A stretch of 38,025 nt of DNA, from positions 1-38,025 of the forward strand of contig JAFCDT010000008.1 of the NCBI GenBank assembly GCA_017609525.1, written 5' to 3'. A program made the position numbers and the translations under genes. Positions 16,528 to 24,827 of this stretch are shown here, one piece after another. This DNA comes from Candidatus Woesearchaeota archaeon. Its GTDB lineage: Archaea; Nanobdellota; Nanobdellia; SCGC-AAA011-G17; JACPNG01. The notes under the pieces are model-generated. The model did no database searches, was not told the DNA's origin, and was given only the letters and a program-made list of their open reading frames with translations. How positions within the stretch are numbered: the first letter of the stretch is position 1; each line of letters begins with the position of its first letter.

Positions 16528-16876
16528 GGATAATTATGTTGGTTAAATAATTATTTATATACTCTAACATATATATCAATATTAAATAATGTTTAAATAG
16601 TAATCTGTTATTTGATTTTTTAGTAAATAAAATAGAATAAGACCGTATCATCATTAATTTGGTTTTGTTTGGCGGCTAAACCAAATATTGGCAGTTGATG
16701 AATTGGTTTCGAATTGAATTTCTCTTTTAAGTTATTTGGAAATATATTCCACTGAAAAAGCTTAACTTGGCGGGATAAACTTTTTCTAAAAAGGAGGGTA
16801 GCAATACTCAAATATAAATTTTATGGTATTGGAGTATATACCTTATTAATTAAAAACAAAAAAGGGGGAAAGATAA
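16528..16876. other. 349-base spacer between gatD and ftsZ
   Basis: This is the only gene-free stretch over 300 bases. The left edge holds the gatD promoter and the right edge the ftsZ promoter and ribosome binding site. The middle (about 16640-16800) is less AT-rich than the edges, with segments such as TTGGCGGGATAA. I see no convincing gene: a 63-codon minus-strand frame has no family features or ribosome binding site. A long ftsZ leader or a small RNA is possible but not shown. Confidence 0.6.
16832..16872 (+). promoter_or_regulatory. ftsZ: ftsZ promoter and Shine-Dalgarno site
   Basis: GAGTATATA (16832-16840) is the nearest TATA-like box; a second, AAATATAAATTTTA, lies at about 16809-16823. 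The purine run AAAGGGGGAAAG ends a few bases before the ATG at 16877 and is a strong ribosome binding site. ftsZ therefore has a short leader, unlike the leaderless genes around it. Confidence 0.65.
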
Positions 16877-17947
16877 ATGGAATTTATCATACAAAATGCA
16901 ATAGACACACAAAAACAAGAAGGACCCGCTGTGGAGGTTGGTCAGGCAAACATAAAGGTTGTTGGTGCTGGAGGGGCAGGATGTAATGCAGTGAACTGGT
17001 TATATAAAAAAGGCGTTCAAGGTGCTGAGATTGTTGCTATGAATACAGATCAACAGCACTTGAATATAATTAATTCTGATAGAAAGGTTCTGATTGGAGC
17101 AGAACTTACTCGCGGTTTGGGTGCAGGAGGATACCCGAATGTAGGTAGGGAAGCTGCAAAAGAATCTATCAATGAAATCAAAGACTCATTAAAAGATGCA
17201 GATATGGTCTTTATTTGTGCTGGGGAAGGAGGTGGTACTGGTACTGGTGCAGCTCCTGTTATTGCTCAAGTAGCTAAAGACTCTGGAGCTATTGTTATTG
17301 GTACCGTAACTATGCCCTTTGATATTGAGAGGGCAAGAGTTGATAAAGCTGAATTTGGCTTGCAACAATTAAGAGATGTCTGTGATACTGTTATTGTTAT
17401 AGATAACAATAGATTAGTTAGTATTGCAGGAAACTTGCCGGTTGAACAGGCTTTTGCAGTTGCAAATGAGTTGATAAGCACTATGATTAAAGGCATTGTA
17501 GAAACAATTGCTGTGCCTAGCCTAGTAAACTTAGATTACGCAGATGTTAAAGCTATAATGGCTAATGGAGATGTTTCTGTTATTGGAATTGGAGAAAGCG
17601 ATTCTGAGCATAGAGTTGAAGAGGCTGTAAGAAGAGCTTTGACAAATCCATTGCTGGATGTTAGCTATCAAGGCGCAACTGGAGCATTGATACACATAAG
17701 TGGAGGCGCTGATTTATTGCTGGATGAAGTAAGTAAAGTGGGAGATATGGTAACAGAAGCATTAGACGTTGATGCTAATGTAATCTGGGGAGCTAGGATA
17801 CAGGAAGATCTTAAAGGAAAATTAAGAGTTATGACCATAGTTACTGGCGTAAACTCTCCATATATCTTAGGTAAGTCCCGAAGTGGTGAGGTCCACACAG
17901 ATCAGGCAAAACAGATAACTAGTGAACTAGGAATAGATTTGATTTAA
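16877..17947 (+). CDS. ftsZ: Cell division GTPase FtsZ
   Basis: This 356-residue tubulin homologue has IKVVGAGGAGCNAVN at about 26-40, the GTP-binding tubulin signature GGGTGTG at 118-124, and the T7 synergy loop NLDYADVKAIM at 218-228, which supplies the catalytic Asp. The C-terminal domain continues through GATGALIHISGG and ends soon after RVMTIVTGV with a short tail. FtsZ polymerises at midcell and works with SepF, encoded at 1 kb. Extended N-terminal residues before the nucleotide-binding domain are common in archaeal FtsZ. I cannot decide between FtsZ1 and FtsZ2 from motifs alone. Confidence 0.98.
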   Translation: MEFIIQNAIDTQKQEGPAVEVGQANIKVVGAGGAGCNAVNWLYKKGVQGAEIVAMNTDQQHLNIINSDRKVLIGAELTRGLGAGGYPNVGREAAKESINEIKDSLKDADMVFICAGEGGGTGTGAAPVIAQVAKDSGAIVIGTVTMPFDIERARVDKAEFGLQQLRDVCDTVIVIDNNRLVSIAGNLPVEQAFAVANELISTMIKGIVETIAVPSLVNLDYADVKAIMANGDVSVIGIGESDSEHRVEEAVRRALTNPLLDVSYQGATGALIHISGGADLLLDEVSKVGDMVTEALDVDANVIWGARIQEDLKGKLRVMTIVTGVNSPYILGKSRSGEVHTDQAKQITSELGIDLI

Positions 17948-17991
17948 TCTTTATGGGCAGACCCCCCTAAGTGAAAGCCCTTCTTTGTTTT

Positions 17992-18020
17992 GCTGGTGCC
18001 TTTTGGCATCGGCTTTTTTT
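17992..18020 (+). terminator. Intrinsic-type terminator hairpin after ftsZ
   Basis: Bases 17992-18000 and 18005-18013 form a 9-base-pair stem (two G-U pairs) around a TTTT loop. Seven T residues follow directly (18014-18020). The hairpin is GC-rich against an AT-rich background. It lies in the only gap between convergent genes here that is longer than a few bases. Confidence 0.75.
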
Positions 18021-18639
18021 ATTTTTTAAATTTTTTAAGAATTCTTTTTAAAAAAGGAGTTTTTGCTGGTGGTTCTTTACAAAGTCCAAAACTTTGTTGA
18101 GGATATTGTCTTCTGGAACCCCATGTCTCGTAAAATGCAATGTCTTGACAGGTAAACCTTATGGGAGCATTTGGCTTTTCATCTGCGTAACCTATTGTTA
18201 TGATTGCTTCTGGTTTTATTCCTGAAGGCAAATTTAAACATCTTGACATCGCATTATCATCAAAAGCACCCACCCAACACGTTGCCAGGCCATGTGCTGT
18301 TGCCATTGTCAATATGTTCTGAATAAAGGCTGCACAGTTTTGAATACTATAAAGGTTTTTTCCCCTTTCTCCATACATTCTTTCTACTTCAGCTATTCTG
18401 TTACAGACTGCAATTAAAACCGGTGCTTGATTCATCCAGTTTTGTTGTAGACAACAATCACTTATTTTTTGTTTTATTTCCTCATCTGTTATTATCACAA
18501 CATGCCAGTTTTGAACATTACCTGAAGAAGGAGTATAACGTGCTGCATCAAGTATGTCATTTATTATGCCCTGATTTACTTTTTTATCTTTGTAGGCCCT
18601 TATTGACCTTCTTTTTGTTATTGCAGATTTAACATCCAT
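18019..18639 (-). CDS. Nitroreductase family protein
   Basis: The 206-residue flavoprotein has the FMN-binding start ITKRRSIRAYKDKKV (8-22). The middle segments are AARYTPSSGNVQNWHVVII and GLATCWVGAF, and the late segment PEAIITIGYADEKP is typical of the NfsA/NfsB/NADH oxidase-like superfamily. These enzymes reduce quinones, nitro compounds or other acceptors with NAD(P)H. The physiological substrate is unknown. A Pro/Lys-rich tail of about 25 residues extends past the fold. It is divergent from DNA ligase across only 39 bases. Confidence 0.9.
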   Translation of the reverse strand: MDVKSAITKRRSIRAYKDKKVNQGIINDILDAARYTPSSGNVQNWHVVIITDEEIKQKISDCCLQQNWMNQAPVLIAVCNRIAEVERMYGERGKNLYSIQNCAAFIQNILTMATAHGLATCWVGAFDDNAMSRCLNLPSGIKPEAIITIGYADEKPNAPIRFTCQDIAFYETWGSRRQYPQQSFGLCKEPPAKTPFLKRILKKFKK

Positions 18640-18678
18640 ACCAAAATCTTTAAATCTTTCAAATATTTATAACTTTCT
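18640..18678. promoter_or_regulatory. Interleaved divergent promoters, nitroreductase and DNA ligase
   Basis: Only 39 bases separate the two divergent start codons. For the minus strand, TTATAAATAT (18672-18663) lies 24-33 bases before the nitroreductase ATG. For the plus strand, CTTTAAATC (18649-18657) lies 22-30 bases before the ligase ATG. Each box lies within the opposite promoter's initiation region, so simultaneous occupancy seems unlikely. Confidence 0.6.
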
Positions 18679-20421
18679 ATGAAGTATAGTTTGTTGGTTC
18701 AGTCCTATGATGCTCTTGATAAAACTACTAAACGTTTAGAAAAAACTAAAATTTTATCAGACTTAATAAAAAAAACACCCAAAGAGGAAGTTGAGAAAGT
18801 AATTTATTTGCTACAAGGAAGAGTTTTTCCAATTTGGGATGAAAGAAAGATAGGCATGAGTTCTCAATTGACTGTTAAGGCTTTGGTACTTGTTACTGGA
18901 ATTTCTAAAAAAAAGATAGAAGAACTATGGAAAAAAGAAGGAGATTTGGGAAAGGTTTCAGAGATAATTATGAAAGAAAAAACCCAAAGAACTTTAGGGA
19001 ATTATGAATTAACTGTGAAAAAAGTTTTTGAAAACATAAGGGCTTTGGCTGAATTAGAGGGAAAGGGCACTGTAGATAAAAAAATTAAACTTGTTTCTGA
19101 ATTATTAAGTTCTTCAAAACCCAAAGAGGCAAGATTTATTGTAAGAACAATTTTAGATAATTTACGTATTGGAGTTAAGGAAGGAATTTTAAGAGACGCT
19201 TTGGCGTGGACTGTTTTTCCAATTAGATACGATCCAGATGAAAATAAAATAGAATTCAAGAAAGGTTCACGCGAAGATTATAATGAAGTTATAGGAAAGA
19301 TACAACATGCTTATGACTTAACCAATGATTTTGGATCGGTTGCTGTTTCTCTTAAGGAAAAAGGACTCAAAAACTTGGAAGGAATTTCAATAGAGTTAGG
19401 CAAGCCAATAAATTCGATGTTGGCCATTAAGGAAGATGGTATTAAAGAAGCTCTCAAGGCTGTAGGTGCACCTGCTTTATTTGATTATAAGTTAGATGGA
19501 TTTAGGTTGCAGATACATAAATTCAAGAATAAGTATTACTTTTTTACTAGGAGACTAGAGGATGTTACTAAACAGTTTAAGGAATTGGTTCCAATTTTAG
19601 ACAAATATGTTAAAGGAAAAAATTATATATTGGATTCAGAATTGGTTGGTTATGATGTTAAAACTGGCAGATATTTGCCGTTTCAAAGTATTTCTCAAAG
19701 GATAAAAAGAAAGCACAATATTGACAAAATTGCTAAAGAATTTCCTGTTGAAATAAATGTATTTGATATTCTTTATTATAATAATAAAAACTATATGAAT
19801 CAACCTCAGAAAGAAAGAAGAAAACTTATAGAAAAGATAATAAAAAATAAGAAGAAAAAAATAGTATTAACGAAGAAGATTATTTCTAAAGATATTAAAA
19901 AAATAAAAACATTTTATAATGAAGCGCTTAAAGAAGGATATGAAGGGCTGATTGCTAAGAACCTCCATAAGGAATATTCTCCTGGCAGAAAGGTGGGAGG
20001 CTGGGTAAAATTAAAACCAGTGATGGAACCTTTACAATTAGTAGTTATTGGTGCTGAGTGGGGGGAAGGAAAAAGGGCAAATTGGTTAAGCAGTTTTATT
20101 CTTGCTTGTAAAAAAGGAGATAGTTTTTTGGAAATTGGAAAAGTTGGAACAGGAATTAAGGAAAAAGGAGAAGGATCAACTTTTAAGCAGTTAACTAAAA
20201 TGTTTAAACCATTAATAGAAAAAGAAGATGGAAAACATGTTATTATAAAGCCTAAAATCTTATTGGATGTAAGTTATGAAGAGATTCAAAGAAGTCCAAC
20301 CTATAAAAGTGGCTATGCTTTAAGATTTCCAAGATTAAATAGTGTGAGAAATGACTTAAAGTTAGAAGACTGTGATGACATTGAAAGAATTAAAAGATTA
20401 TACAAAAAACAGAAAAAATAG
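18679..20421 (+). CDS. lig: ATP-dependent DNA ligase
   Basis: The 580-residue protein is full length for archaeal replicative ligases. It has an N-terminal DNA-binding domain (about 1-235). The adenylation domain has motif I YKLDGFRLQ (catalytic Lys near residue 271), then motif III (VEINVFDILYYN), motif IV (EGYEGLIAKN) and motif V (GGWVKLKP). An OB-fold domain follows, with GKVGTGIKEKG. It seals nicks during replication and repair using ATP. The catalytic motif reads KLDG rather than KYDG. Start choice is supported by a TATA-like box about 22-30 bases upstream. Confidence 0.96.
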   Translation: MKYSLLVQSYDALDKTTKRLEKTKILSDLIKKTPKEEVEKVIYLLQGRVFPIWDERKIGMSSQLTVKALVLVTGISKKKIEELWKKEGDLGKVSEIIMKEKTQRTLGNYELTVKKVFENIRALAELEGKGTVDKKIKLVSELLSSSKPKEARFIVRTILDNLRIGVKEGILRDALAWTVFPIRYDPDENKIEFKKGSREDYNEVIGKIQHAYDLTNDFGSVAVSLKEKGLKNLEGISIELGKPINSMLAIKEDGIKEALKAVGAPALFDYKLDGFRLQIHKFKNKYYFFTRRLEDVTKQFKELVPILDKYVKGKNYILDSELVGYDVKTGRYLPFQSISQRIKRKHNIDKIAKEFPVEINVFDILYYNNKNYMNQPQKERRKLIEKIIKNKKKKIVLTKKIISKDIKKIKTFYNEALKEGYEGLIAKNLHKEYSPGRKVGGWVKLKPVMEPLQLVVIGAEWGEGKRANWLSSFILACKKGDSFLEIGKVGTGIKEKGEGSTFKQLTKMFKPLIEKEDGKHVIIKPKILLDVSYEEIQRSPTYKSGYALRFPRLNSVRNDLKLEDCDDIERIKRLYKKQKK

Positions 20422-20504
20422 TGATTTGTTATCTGCCGGGAATAAAAAGATATTTTTTACTATAATAATCTTTAAATACTAGTGCTATTACCATTAAGGT
20501 ATAG

Positions 20505-20588
20505 TTTATATTTTAGTTAAGTAGAAAAAGAATATGAATACTTAGCAGTTACTAAAAAAAGAGGTGATCCTCGGGAGGCACAGGTACT
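20505..20588 (+). promoter_or_regulatory. Promoter and structured leader of the TrmB-like gene
   Basis: TTTATATTTT (20505-20514) is the likely TATA box, giving a leader of about 45-50 bases. The leader holds two Shine-Dalgarno-like sites: GAGGTGATC (20561-20569) and GGGAGG (20573-20578), the second 10 bases before the ATG. The first can fold as GAGG-TGAT-CCTC, a short hairpin directly before the second site. Confidence 0.5.
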
Positions 20589-21413
20589 ATGATTGTAAAG
20601 GAAGAGTTTTTAAATAAACTTAGGCGTTCTTTTGGTCTAAATTTATATGAGGTTAAAATTTGGACTGCTCTTTTATCTCGGGGGGTTTCTACTGCGGGGG
20701 AATTAAGTGAGATTGGCGATGTGCCAAGAAGTCGAGCTTATGATGTTCTAGAAGGTTTGGAGAAGAAAGGTTTTGTAGTGATGAAACTTGGCAAACCGAT
20801 TAAGTACATTGCGGTGGATCCAAGAGAGGTGGTTGAAAGAGCAAAGAAACTTGTGAAACAAAATGCAAATGAAAGTGTTAATAGACTTGAAGAATTAAAA
20901 GGAACTTCTGTTTTAAACGAGTTGGAACTTTTACATAAAGAGGGAATTGAATTTGTTGAACCGTCTGATTTGAGCGGGGCTATTCGTGGTAGACATAATC
21001 TTTATTCTCACTTAGAAACAATGATAAAAGCAGCTAAGAAAAGTGTTACAATTATGACAACCTCAAAGGGAATTCTAAGAAAGATAGATGCATTAAAAAG
21101 TGAACTAGAAAGGTTACACAAGAAAGGTGTAAAAATTAAAATTGCTGCACCTATTACTAAAGATTCTGCCAGCGCGGTTAAAGACCTAATGAAGATTGCA
21201 GATGTAAAGCATATTGATAAGATTAATGCAAGGTTTTGTGTAGTTGATGATAAAGATATGATGTTTATGGTGATGGATGATACTGAAGTACATCCGACAT
21301 ATGACTTCGGTGTTTGGGTAAATACACCCTATTTTGCTTCTGCACTGTCAAATATGTTTAATCTAGCGTGGAAAGATATGACTAGCGCCGACAAGGTGAT
21401 GGCTAAGTTTTAG
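20589..21413 (+). CDS. TrmB-family transcriptional regulator
   Basis: The 274-residue protein has an N-terminal winged HTH of TrmB type: LNLYEVKIWTALLSRG, then TAGELSEIGDVPRSRAYDVL as the recognition region, then GFVVMKLGKPIKYIAV as the wing. A linker helix and a phospholipase-D-like regulatory domain follow (SVTIMTTSKGIL, GVKIKIAAPIT, ARFCVVDDKDMMFMV). Archaeal TrmB-like proteins control sugar transport and metabolism or act as global regulators. No target is evident beside it, so the effector is unknown. No other in-frame start exists upstream before a stop at 20565. Confidence 0.9.
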   Translation: MIVKEEFLNKLRRSFGLNLYEVKIWTALLSRGVSTAGELSEIGDVPRSRAYDVLEGLEKKGFVVMKLGKPIKYIAVDPREVVERAKKLVKQNANESVNRLEELKGTSVLNELELLHKEGIEFVEPSDLSGAIRGRHNLYSHLETMIKAAKKSVTIMTTSKGILRKIDALKSELERLHKKGVKIKIAAPITKDSASAVKDLMKIADVKHIDKINARFCVVDDKDMMFMVMDDTEVHPTYDFGVWVNTPYFASALSNMFNLAWKDMTSADKVMAKF

Positions 21414-21478
21414 TATATCTTTTAATTCTTTTTTTTTATTACACAAATCTTTATAAATATGGATTCTACTAAACGGAT

Positions 21479-21703
21479 ATGGTTAAGAAGAAACCAACAA
21501 TGGAGTATAGGGATGAGAAAGGAAATACCCTATATGGCTTTTCTCAGACCAGTTTGGATCAGACTAATGCTAAGTTAAATAATGTAGTTTTAGGATTAAA
21601 GATTTTAATTATTTTGTTTGTTATTTTTCTAATAGGTGTTGGTTTAATAATTGGTTGGATATCTTATTACGATGTCATAACTAGATTGATTTATGGTTAT
21701 TAG
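21479..21703 (+). CDS. Small single-pass membrane protein of unknown function
   Basis: The 74-residue protein has a charged N-terminal half (residues 1-38) and one strong transmembrane segment (about 41-63, LKILIILFVIFLIGVGLIIGW). A short tail with several Tyr follows. A TATA box TTTATAAAT (21450-21458) lies 21-29 bases before the ATG, so it is a separately transcribed leaderless gene. I do not recognise a family. Its own promoter argues that it is real. Confidence 0.7.
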   Translation: MVKKKPTMEYRDEKGNTLYGFSQTSLDQTNAKLNNVVLGLKILIILFVIFLIGVGLIIGWISYYDVITRLIYGY

Positions 21704-21763
21704 TTTTAACTGCCTTGTTTTCTTAACTAAAGATTTATAAATTAATTGTTTTTACCATTTGGT

Positions 21764-22204
21764 ATGATTTGCATTGTTGCTTTGGTAGTTTTTGCAGTAT
21801 TGGCTATTTTTAGTGCAAGATATAGGCCTTTGGCTAAGGAAGCCTTTGATTGTACTTTTAGAAAAATTACTTTTAGGAAATGCAAGACTAATTTAGACCA
21901 ACGAATAAGAGCAAAGTTAACTGGAAAGTTAATGAGGGTGCCAAGAGTAGCAAGATTTACCTATAAACATTTCCAGATCTTATCTTTTATTTTTACAACT
22001 CTTTTTATTTTAAGCATAGTTTTTACAGGAACGGCTGTATACAATTATGCAGTTTATGGAAACTGCAATGGTCCAAATAGCGATGGTTTTTGTATTTTTA
22101 ATCCTCTGGATTTAGGAGATTGCAATCAAAGCAATTGTACTGCTGAAGATTGTAATTGTGAAAATGTTGGCGAATGCGATTGTCCTGATGGCGGTTGCAA
22201 ATAA
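21764..22204 (+). CDS. Two-span membrane protein with extracellular Cys-rich tail
   Basis: The 146-residue protein begins with a hydrophobic helix (1-17). A basic domain with RPLAKEAFDCTFRKITFRKC follows, then a second helix (about 71-93), then an outside tail. The tail holds nine Cys residues in the last 46 (101, 110, 120, 125, 130, 132, 138, 140, 145), mostly beside Asp, Glu or Asn. The ATG at 21764 is preferred to a TTG at 21746 because TTTATAAATT (21734-21743) sits 21-30 bases upstream. I recall the first part from DPANN membrane proteins, sometimes fused to thioredoxin domains, but have no firm family name. The broken cysteine desulfurase-like gene starts 2 bases later. Confidence 0.75.
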   Translation: MICIVALVVFAVLAIFSARYRPLAKEAFDCTFRKITFRKCKTNLDQRIRAKLTGKLMRVPRVARFTYKHFQILSFIFTTLFILSIVFTGTAVYNYAVYGNCNGPNSDGFCIFNPLDLGDCNQSNCTAEDCNCENVGECDCPDGGCK

Positions 22205-22206
22205 AA

Positions 22207-23317
22207 ATGTATAATGTTGAGAGAATTAGAAAAGATTTTGAAGTTCTTAATAAGAATGTTGTTTATCTGGATTCTGCTTGTATGGCTCTTAAACCTAATC
22301 AGTAAGAGAGTTACATCAGAAGTTGAAGAATCCAGGAAGACCATTAAGAAATTTTTGAATGCTAAAAAAGGTGAGTTAATATTTACTAAAAATACTACTG
22401 AGAGTATTAATTTGGTTGCTAATTCTTTAGGTTTTCAAAAAGGAGAAATTGTTGTGAGCAGTGATAGAGAACATAATTCTAATTTATTGCCATGGCAAAT
22501 ATTGGAAAAGAAAAAAGGAATTAAAAGAAGAATTGTTGATGAAAAACAAGACCACTCTTTTGATTTAGATGATTTTAATGAAAAGGTTAAGGGTGCCAGA
22601 CTGGTTTCTGTTGTTCACACTTCTAATTTAGATGGGTATACATTGCCTGTTAAGGATATTATAAAAATAGCCCATGAAAATGATGCTTTGGTTTTGTTAG
22701 ATGGAGCACAAAGTACACCACATAAAGAAATCAATCTCAAAAAATTAGATGCAGATTTCTTTGCTTTTTCTGGACATAAAATGCTAGGACCTACTGGGGT
22801 TGGTGGGTTGTATGGAAAGAAAGAGTTGTTAGAAAAGCTAGAACCTTTTATTGTTGGAGGAGATACTGTTACTGAAACAACATATGATAAACAAGAATTT
22901 GCAGATGTTCCTCATAGATTTGAGGCTGGTTTGCAACATTATGCTGGAATAATTGGTTTGGGTGAGGCTGTTAAATATCTAATGAGGTTGGGATTGAAAA
23001 ATATTGAGAAGCACGAAATTAAATTACAGAGATTTATTGTTGATAATCTGAATAATGAAAAGATTGAAAGGATTGGTTTCAAAGGTGAAACCGGAATATT
23101 TAATTTTAATATTAGAAAGATGAGCCCGCACAACGTGGCAATGATATTGGATGAAACAGAGAATATTATGATTAGAAGTGGAGCCCATTGTGTACATAGC
23201 TGGTTTAATAAATATAACCTACAAGGCAGCGCAAGGGCTTCCTTATACTTGTATAATAACAAAGAGGACTGTGAGAAGTTTATTAAAGGTGTGAATAATA
23301 TTATAAAGCTGGGCTAG
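22207..23317 (+). pseudogene. Cysteine desulfurase-like (SufS/NifS, class V aminotransferase) gene broken by frameshift/deletion
   Basis: From ATG 22207, 32 codons read MYNVERIRKDFEVLNKNVVY and then LDSACMALKPNQ, a typical start for this family, before a TAA at 22303. The rest continues in another frame from about 22301: SKRVTSEVEESRKTIKKFL, then ELIFTKNTTESINLVA and the PLP lysine in AFSGHKMLG (codon 22778-22780). A catalytic-type Cys follows in RSGAHCVHSW (codon 23189-23191). Relative to the family, roughly 20-25 residues between these parts are missing. The hydrophobic N-terminus read from an ATG at 22214 is the first exon-like part translated out of frame. Either the gene is dead or the sequence has an assembly deletion here. 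Confidence 0.85.
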
Positions 23318-23342
23318 TTTTGTAAATTAAAAAGAGGTGAAT

Positions 23343-24827
23343 ATGAAACTAAGTATTTTGTTTGGTGGTAAGGCTGGTTTGGGCCCCAATATTCTGGGAA
23401 GCATTTTAGGCGAGGCATTAGTTAAGCAAGGCTATTATGTTTTTTATTCCAGAGATTATCAATCTTTAATTAGGGGGGGACATAACTTTAATGTTCTAAC
23501 TTTTTCTGATAAACCTGTTTATAGTAATGAAACTAAAATTGATATTTTGGTCGCTTTGGATGAAAACACAGTAAGAATTCATAAAAAAGATCTGAAAAAA
23601 CGAGCAGAGATTATTAAAGGAAGTCATGTGAATATGTATTTTGCTGGGGCTTTGTTTAAGGTTCTTGGTTTGGATTTTAAGATTTTGAAAAACAGACTAA
23701 AAAGTTTAAGAAATTTTGAAGAAAATCTGAAAAGTGCTAAAAAAGGTTATATTGAAGAAAAGGAGAGGTATGAGATAAAGAGATTAAAAAGAAAAAAATT
23801 AACTTTTATGAATGGAACCCAAGGAATAGCACATGGGGCAATTAGGTCTGGTTTAGATGTTTACTATGCTTATCCTATGACTCCTGCAACTCCTTTGTTG
23901 GGTATTCTTGCTCAAAAACAAATTGAGCATAATTATTTGGTTTTGGAACCAGAAAATGAAATTGCAGTTATCAATGCAGCGGTTGGTTCTGCGATTACTG
24001 GTGCGAAGAGTATGCTGGGAACATCTGGGGGAGGTTTTGATTTAATGACAGAAACGTTGAGTATGTGCGGGATGGTAGGCATACCTTTAGTGATTTATCT
24101 AGCTCAGAGACCGGGTCCTGGTACAGGGGTCCCAACTTACACAAGACAAGGTGATTTAAATGATGCGAGACATGCCGGACATGGGGAATTTCCTAGAATT
24201 GTTTTGGCTCCGGGAAATCCAATTGAGGCAGCAGAGTTAACTAGCGAGGCTTTTTATTTTTCTCAAAAATATAAAATTCCCTGTATTGTTTTGAGTGATA
24301 AACATTTAGCAGAAAGTTTTTACACTTTTACTAGGAAACCTAGGATAAAAAGATCTAATAAATCAACAAAGTTGATAAAGTACACTAGTTATGAGCATTT
24401 TAAAAAAGGAGTGTCTACAGAGGATGCAAAGAAAGTAAGGAAAGGAGTTGAAGAAAGATTAAAGAAAAATAAGAAAATTAAAAAAGAGGCTGAAAAATTC
24501 AGGATGTTTAAAATTTATGGCAATAAAAAAAGTAAAAATTTAATTATAGGTTGGGGATCAACGAAAGGGGCAATTTTAGATGCAATCAAGGGACTTAACT
24601 GTAAATTTTTACAAGTTTTGTATATTGAACCTTTTTCAATTAAGATTAAAAAGCATTTAAAGAGAGCAAAAAATGTAGTGGTTGTTGAGAATAATTCTAC
24701 TTCACAATTATCAGATGTTATTGCTGAGAAAACTGGTTTTTTAATTAAAAATAAAATTTTGAAATATGATGCAAGGCCGTTTTTTGGTGAAGAATTGAAT
24801 AAATTAATCAGGAAAAAGTTAAAATGA
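23343..24827 (+). CDS. 2-oxoacid:ferredoxin oxidoreductase, fused gamma-alpha subunit
   Basis: The 494-residue protein joins a gamma-type domain (1-155; FGGKAGLGPNILGSILGEAL, then RGGHNFNVL) to an alpha-type pyrimidine-binding domain (MNGTQGIAHGAIRSGLD, YPMTPATPLL, EPENEIAVINAAVGSAITG, TSGGGFDLMTE). It ends with a transketolase C-like domain. With the beta subunit it converts a 2-oxoacid and CoA to acyl-CoA, CO2 and reduced ferredoxin. The gamma part is about 30 residues shorter than usual around residues 85-100. The ATG at 23343 is chosen because GAGGTG (23332-23337) lies just upstream; a GTG at 23337 overlaps that site. The specific 2-oxoacid cannot be told. Confidence 0.9.
   Translation: MKLSILFGGKAGLGPNILGSILGEALVKQGYYVFYSRDYQSLIRGGHNFNVLTFSDKPVYSNETKIDILVALDENTVRIHKKDLKKRAEIIKGSHVNMYFAGALFKVLGLDFKILKNRLKSLRNFEENLKSAKKGYIEEKERYEIKRLKRKKLTFMNGTQGIAHGAIRSGLDVYYAYPMTPATPLLGILAQKQIEHNYLVLEPENEIAVINAAVGSAITGAKSMLGTSGGGFDLMTETLSMCGMVGIPLVIYLAQRPGPGTGVPTYTRQGDLNDARHAGHGEFPRIVLAPGNPIEAAELTSEAFYFSQKYKIPCIVLSDKHLAESFYTFTRKPRIKRSNKSTKLIKYTSYEHFKKGVSTEDAKKVRKGVEERLKKNKKIKKEAEKFRMFKIYGNKKSKNLIIGWGSTKGAILDAIKGLNCKFLQVLYIEPFSIKIKKHLKRAKNVVVVENNSTSQLSDVIAEKTGFLIKNKILKYDARPFFGEELNKLIRKKLK

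Noticed and set aside
16695-16755. Possible box C/D small RNA (TTGATGA at 16695-16701, CTGA at 16752-16755)
   Set aside because: The box C is imperfect, no internal C'/D' pair is clear, and terminal stem pairing is weak. Such short motifs are expected by chance.
16620-16811. 63-codon minus-strand frame in the gatD-ftsZ spacer
   Set aside because: It has no family features or ribosome binding site and overlaps the ftsZ promoter zone.
22214-22303. Membrane-helix N-terminus of the desulfurase-like protein
   Set aside because: It is an out-of-frame translation of the true N-terminus (YLDSACMALKPNQ), so the hydrophobicity is an artefact.
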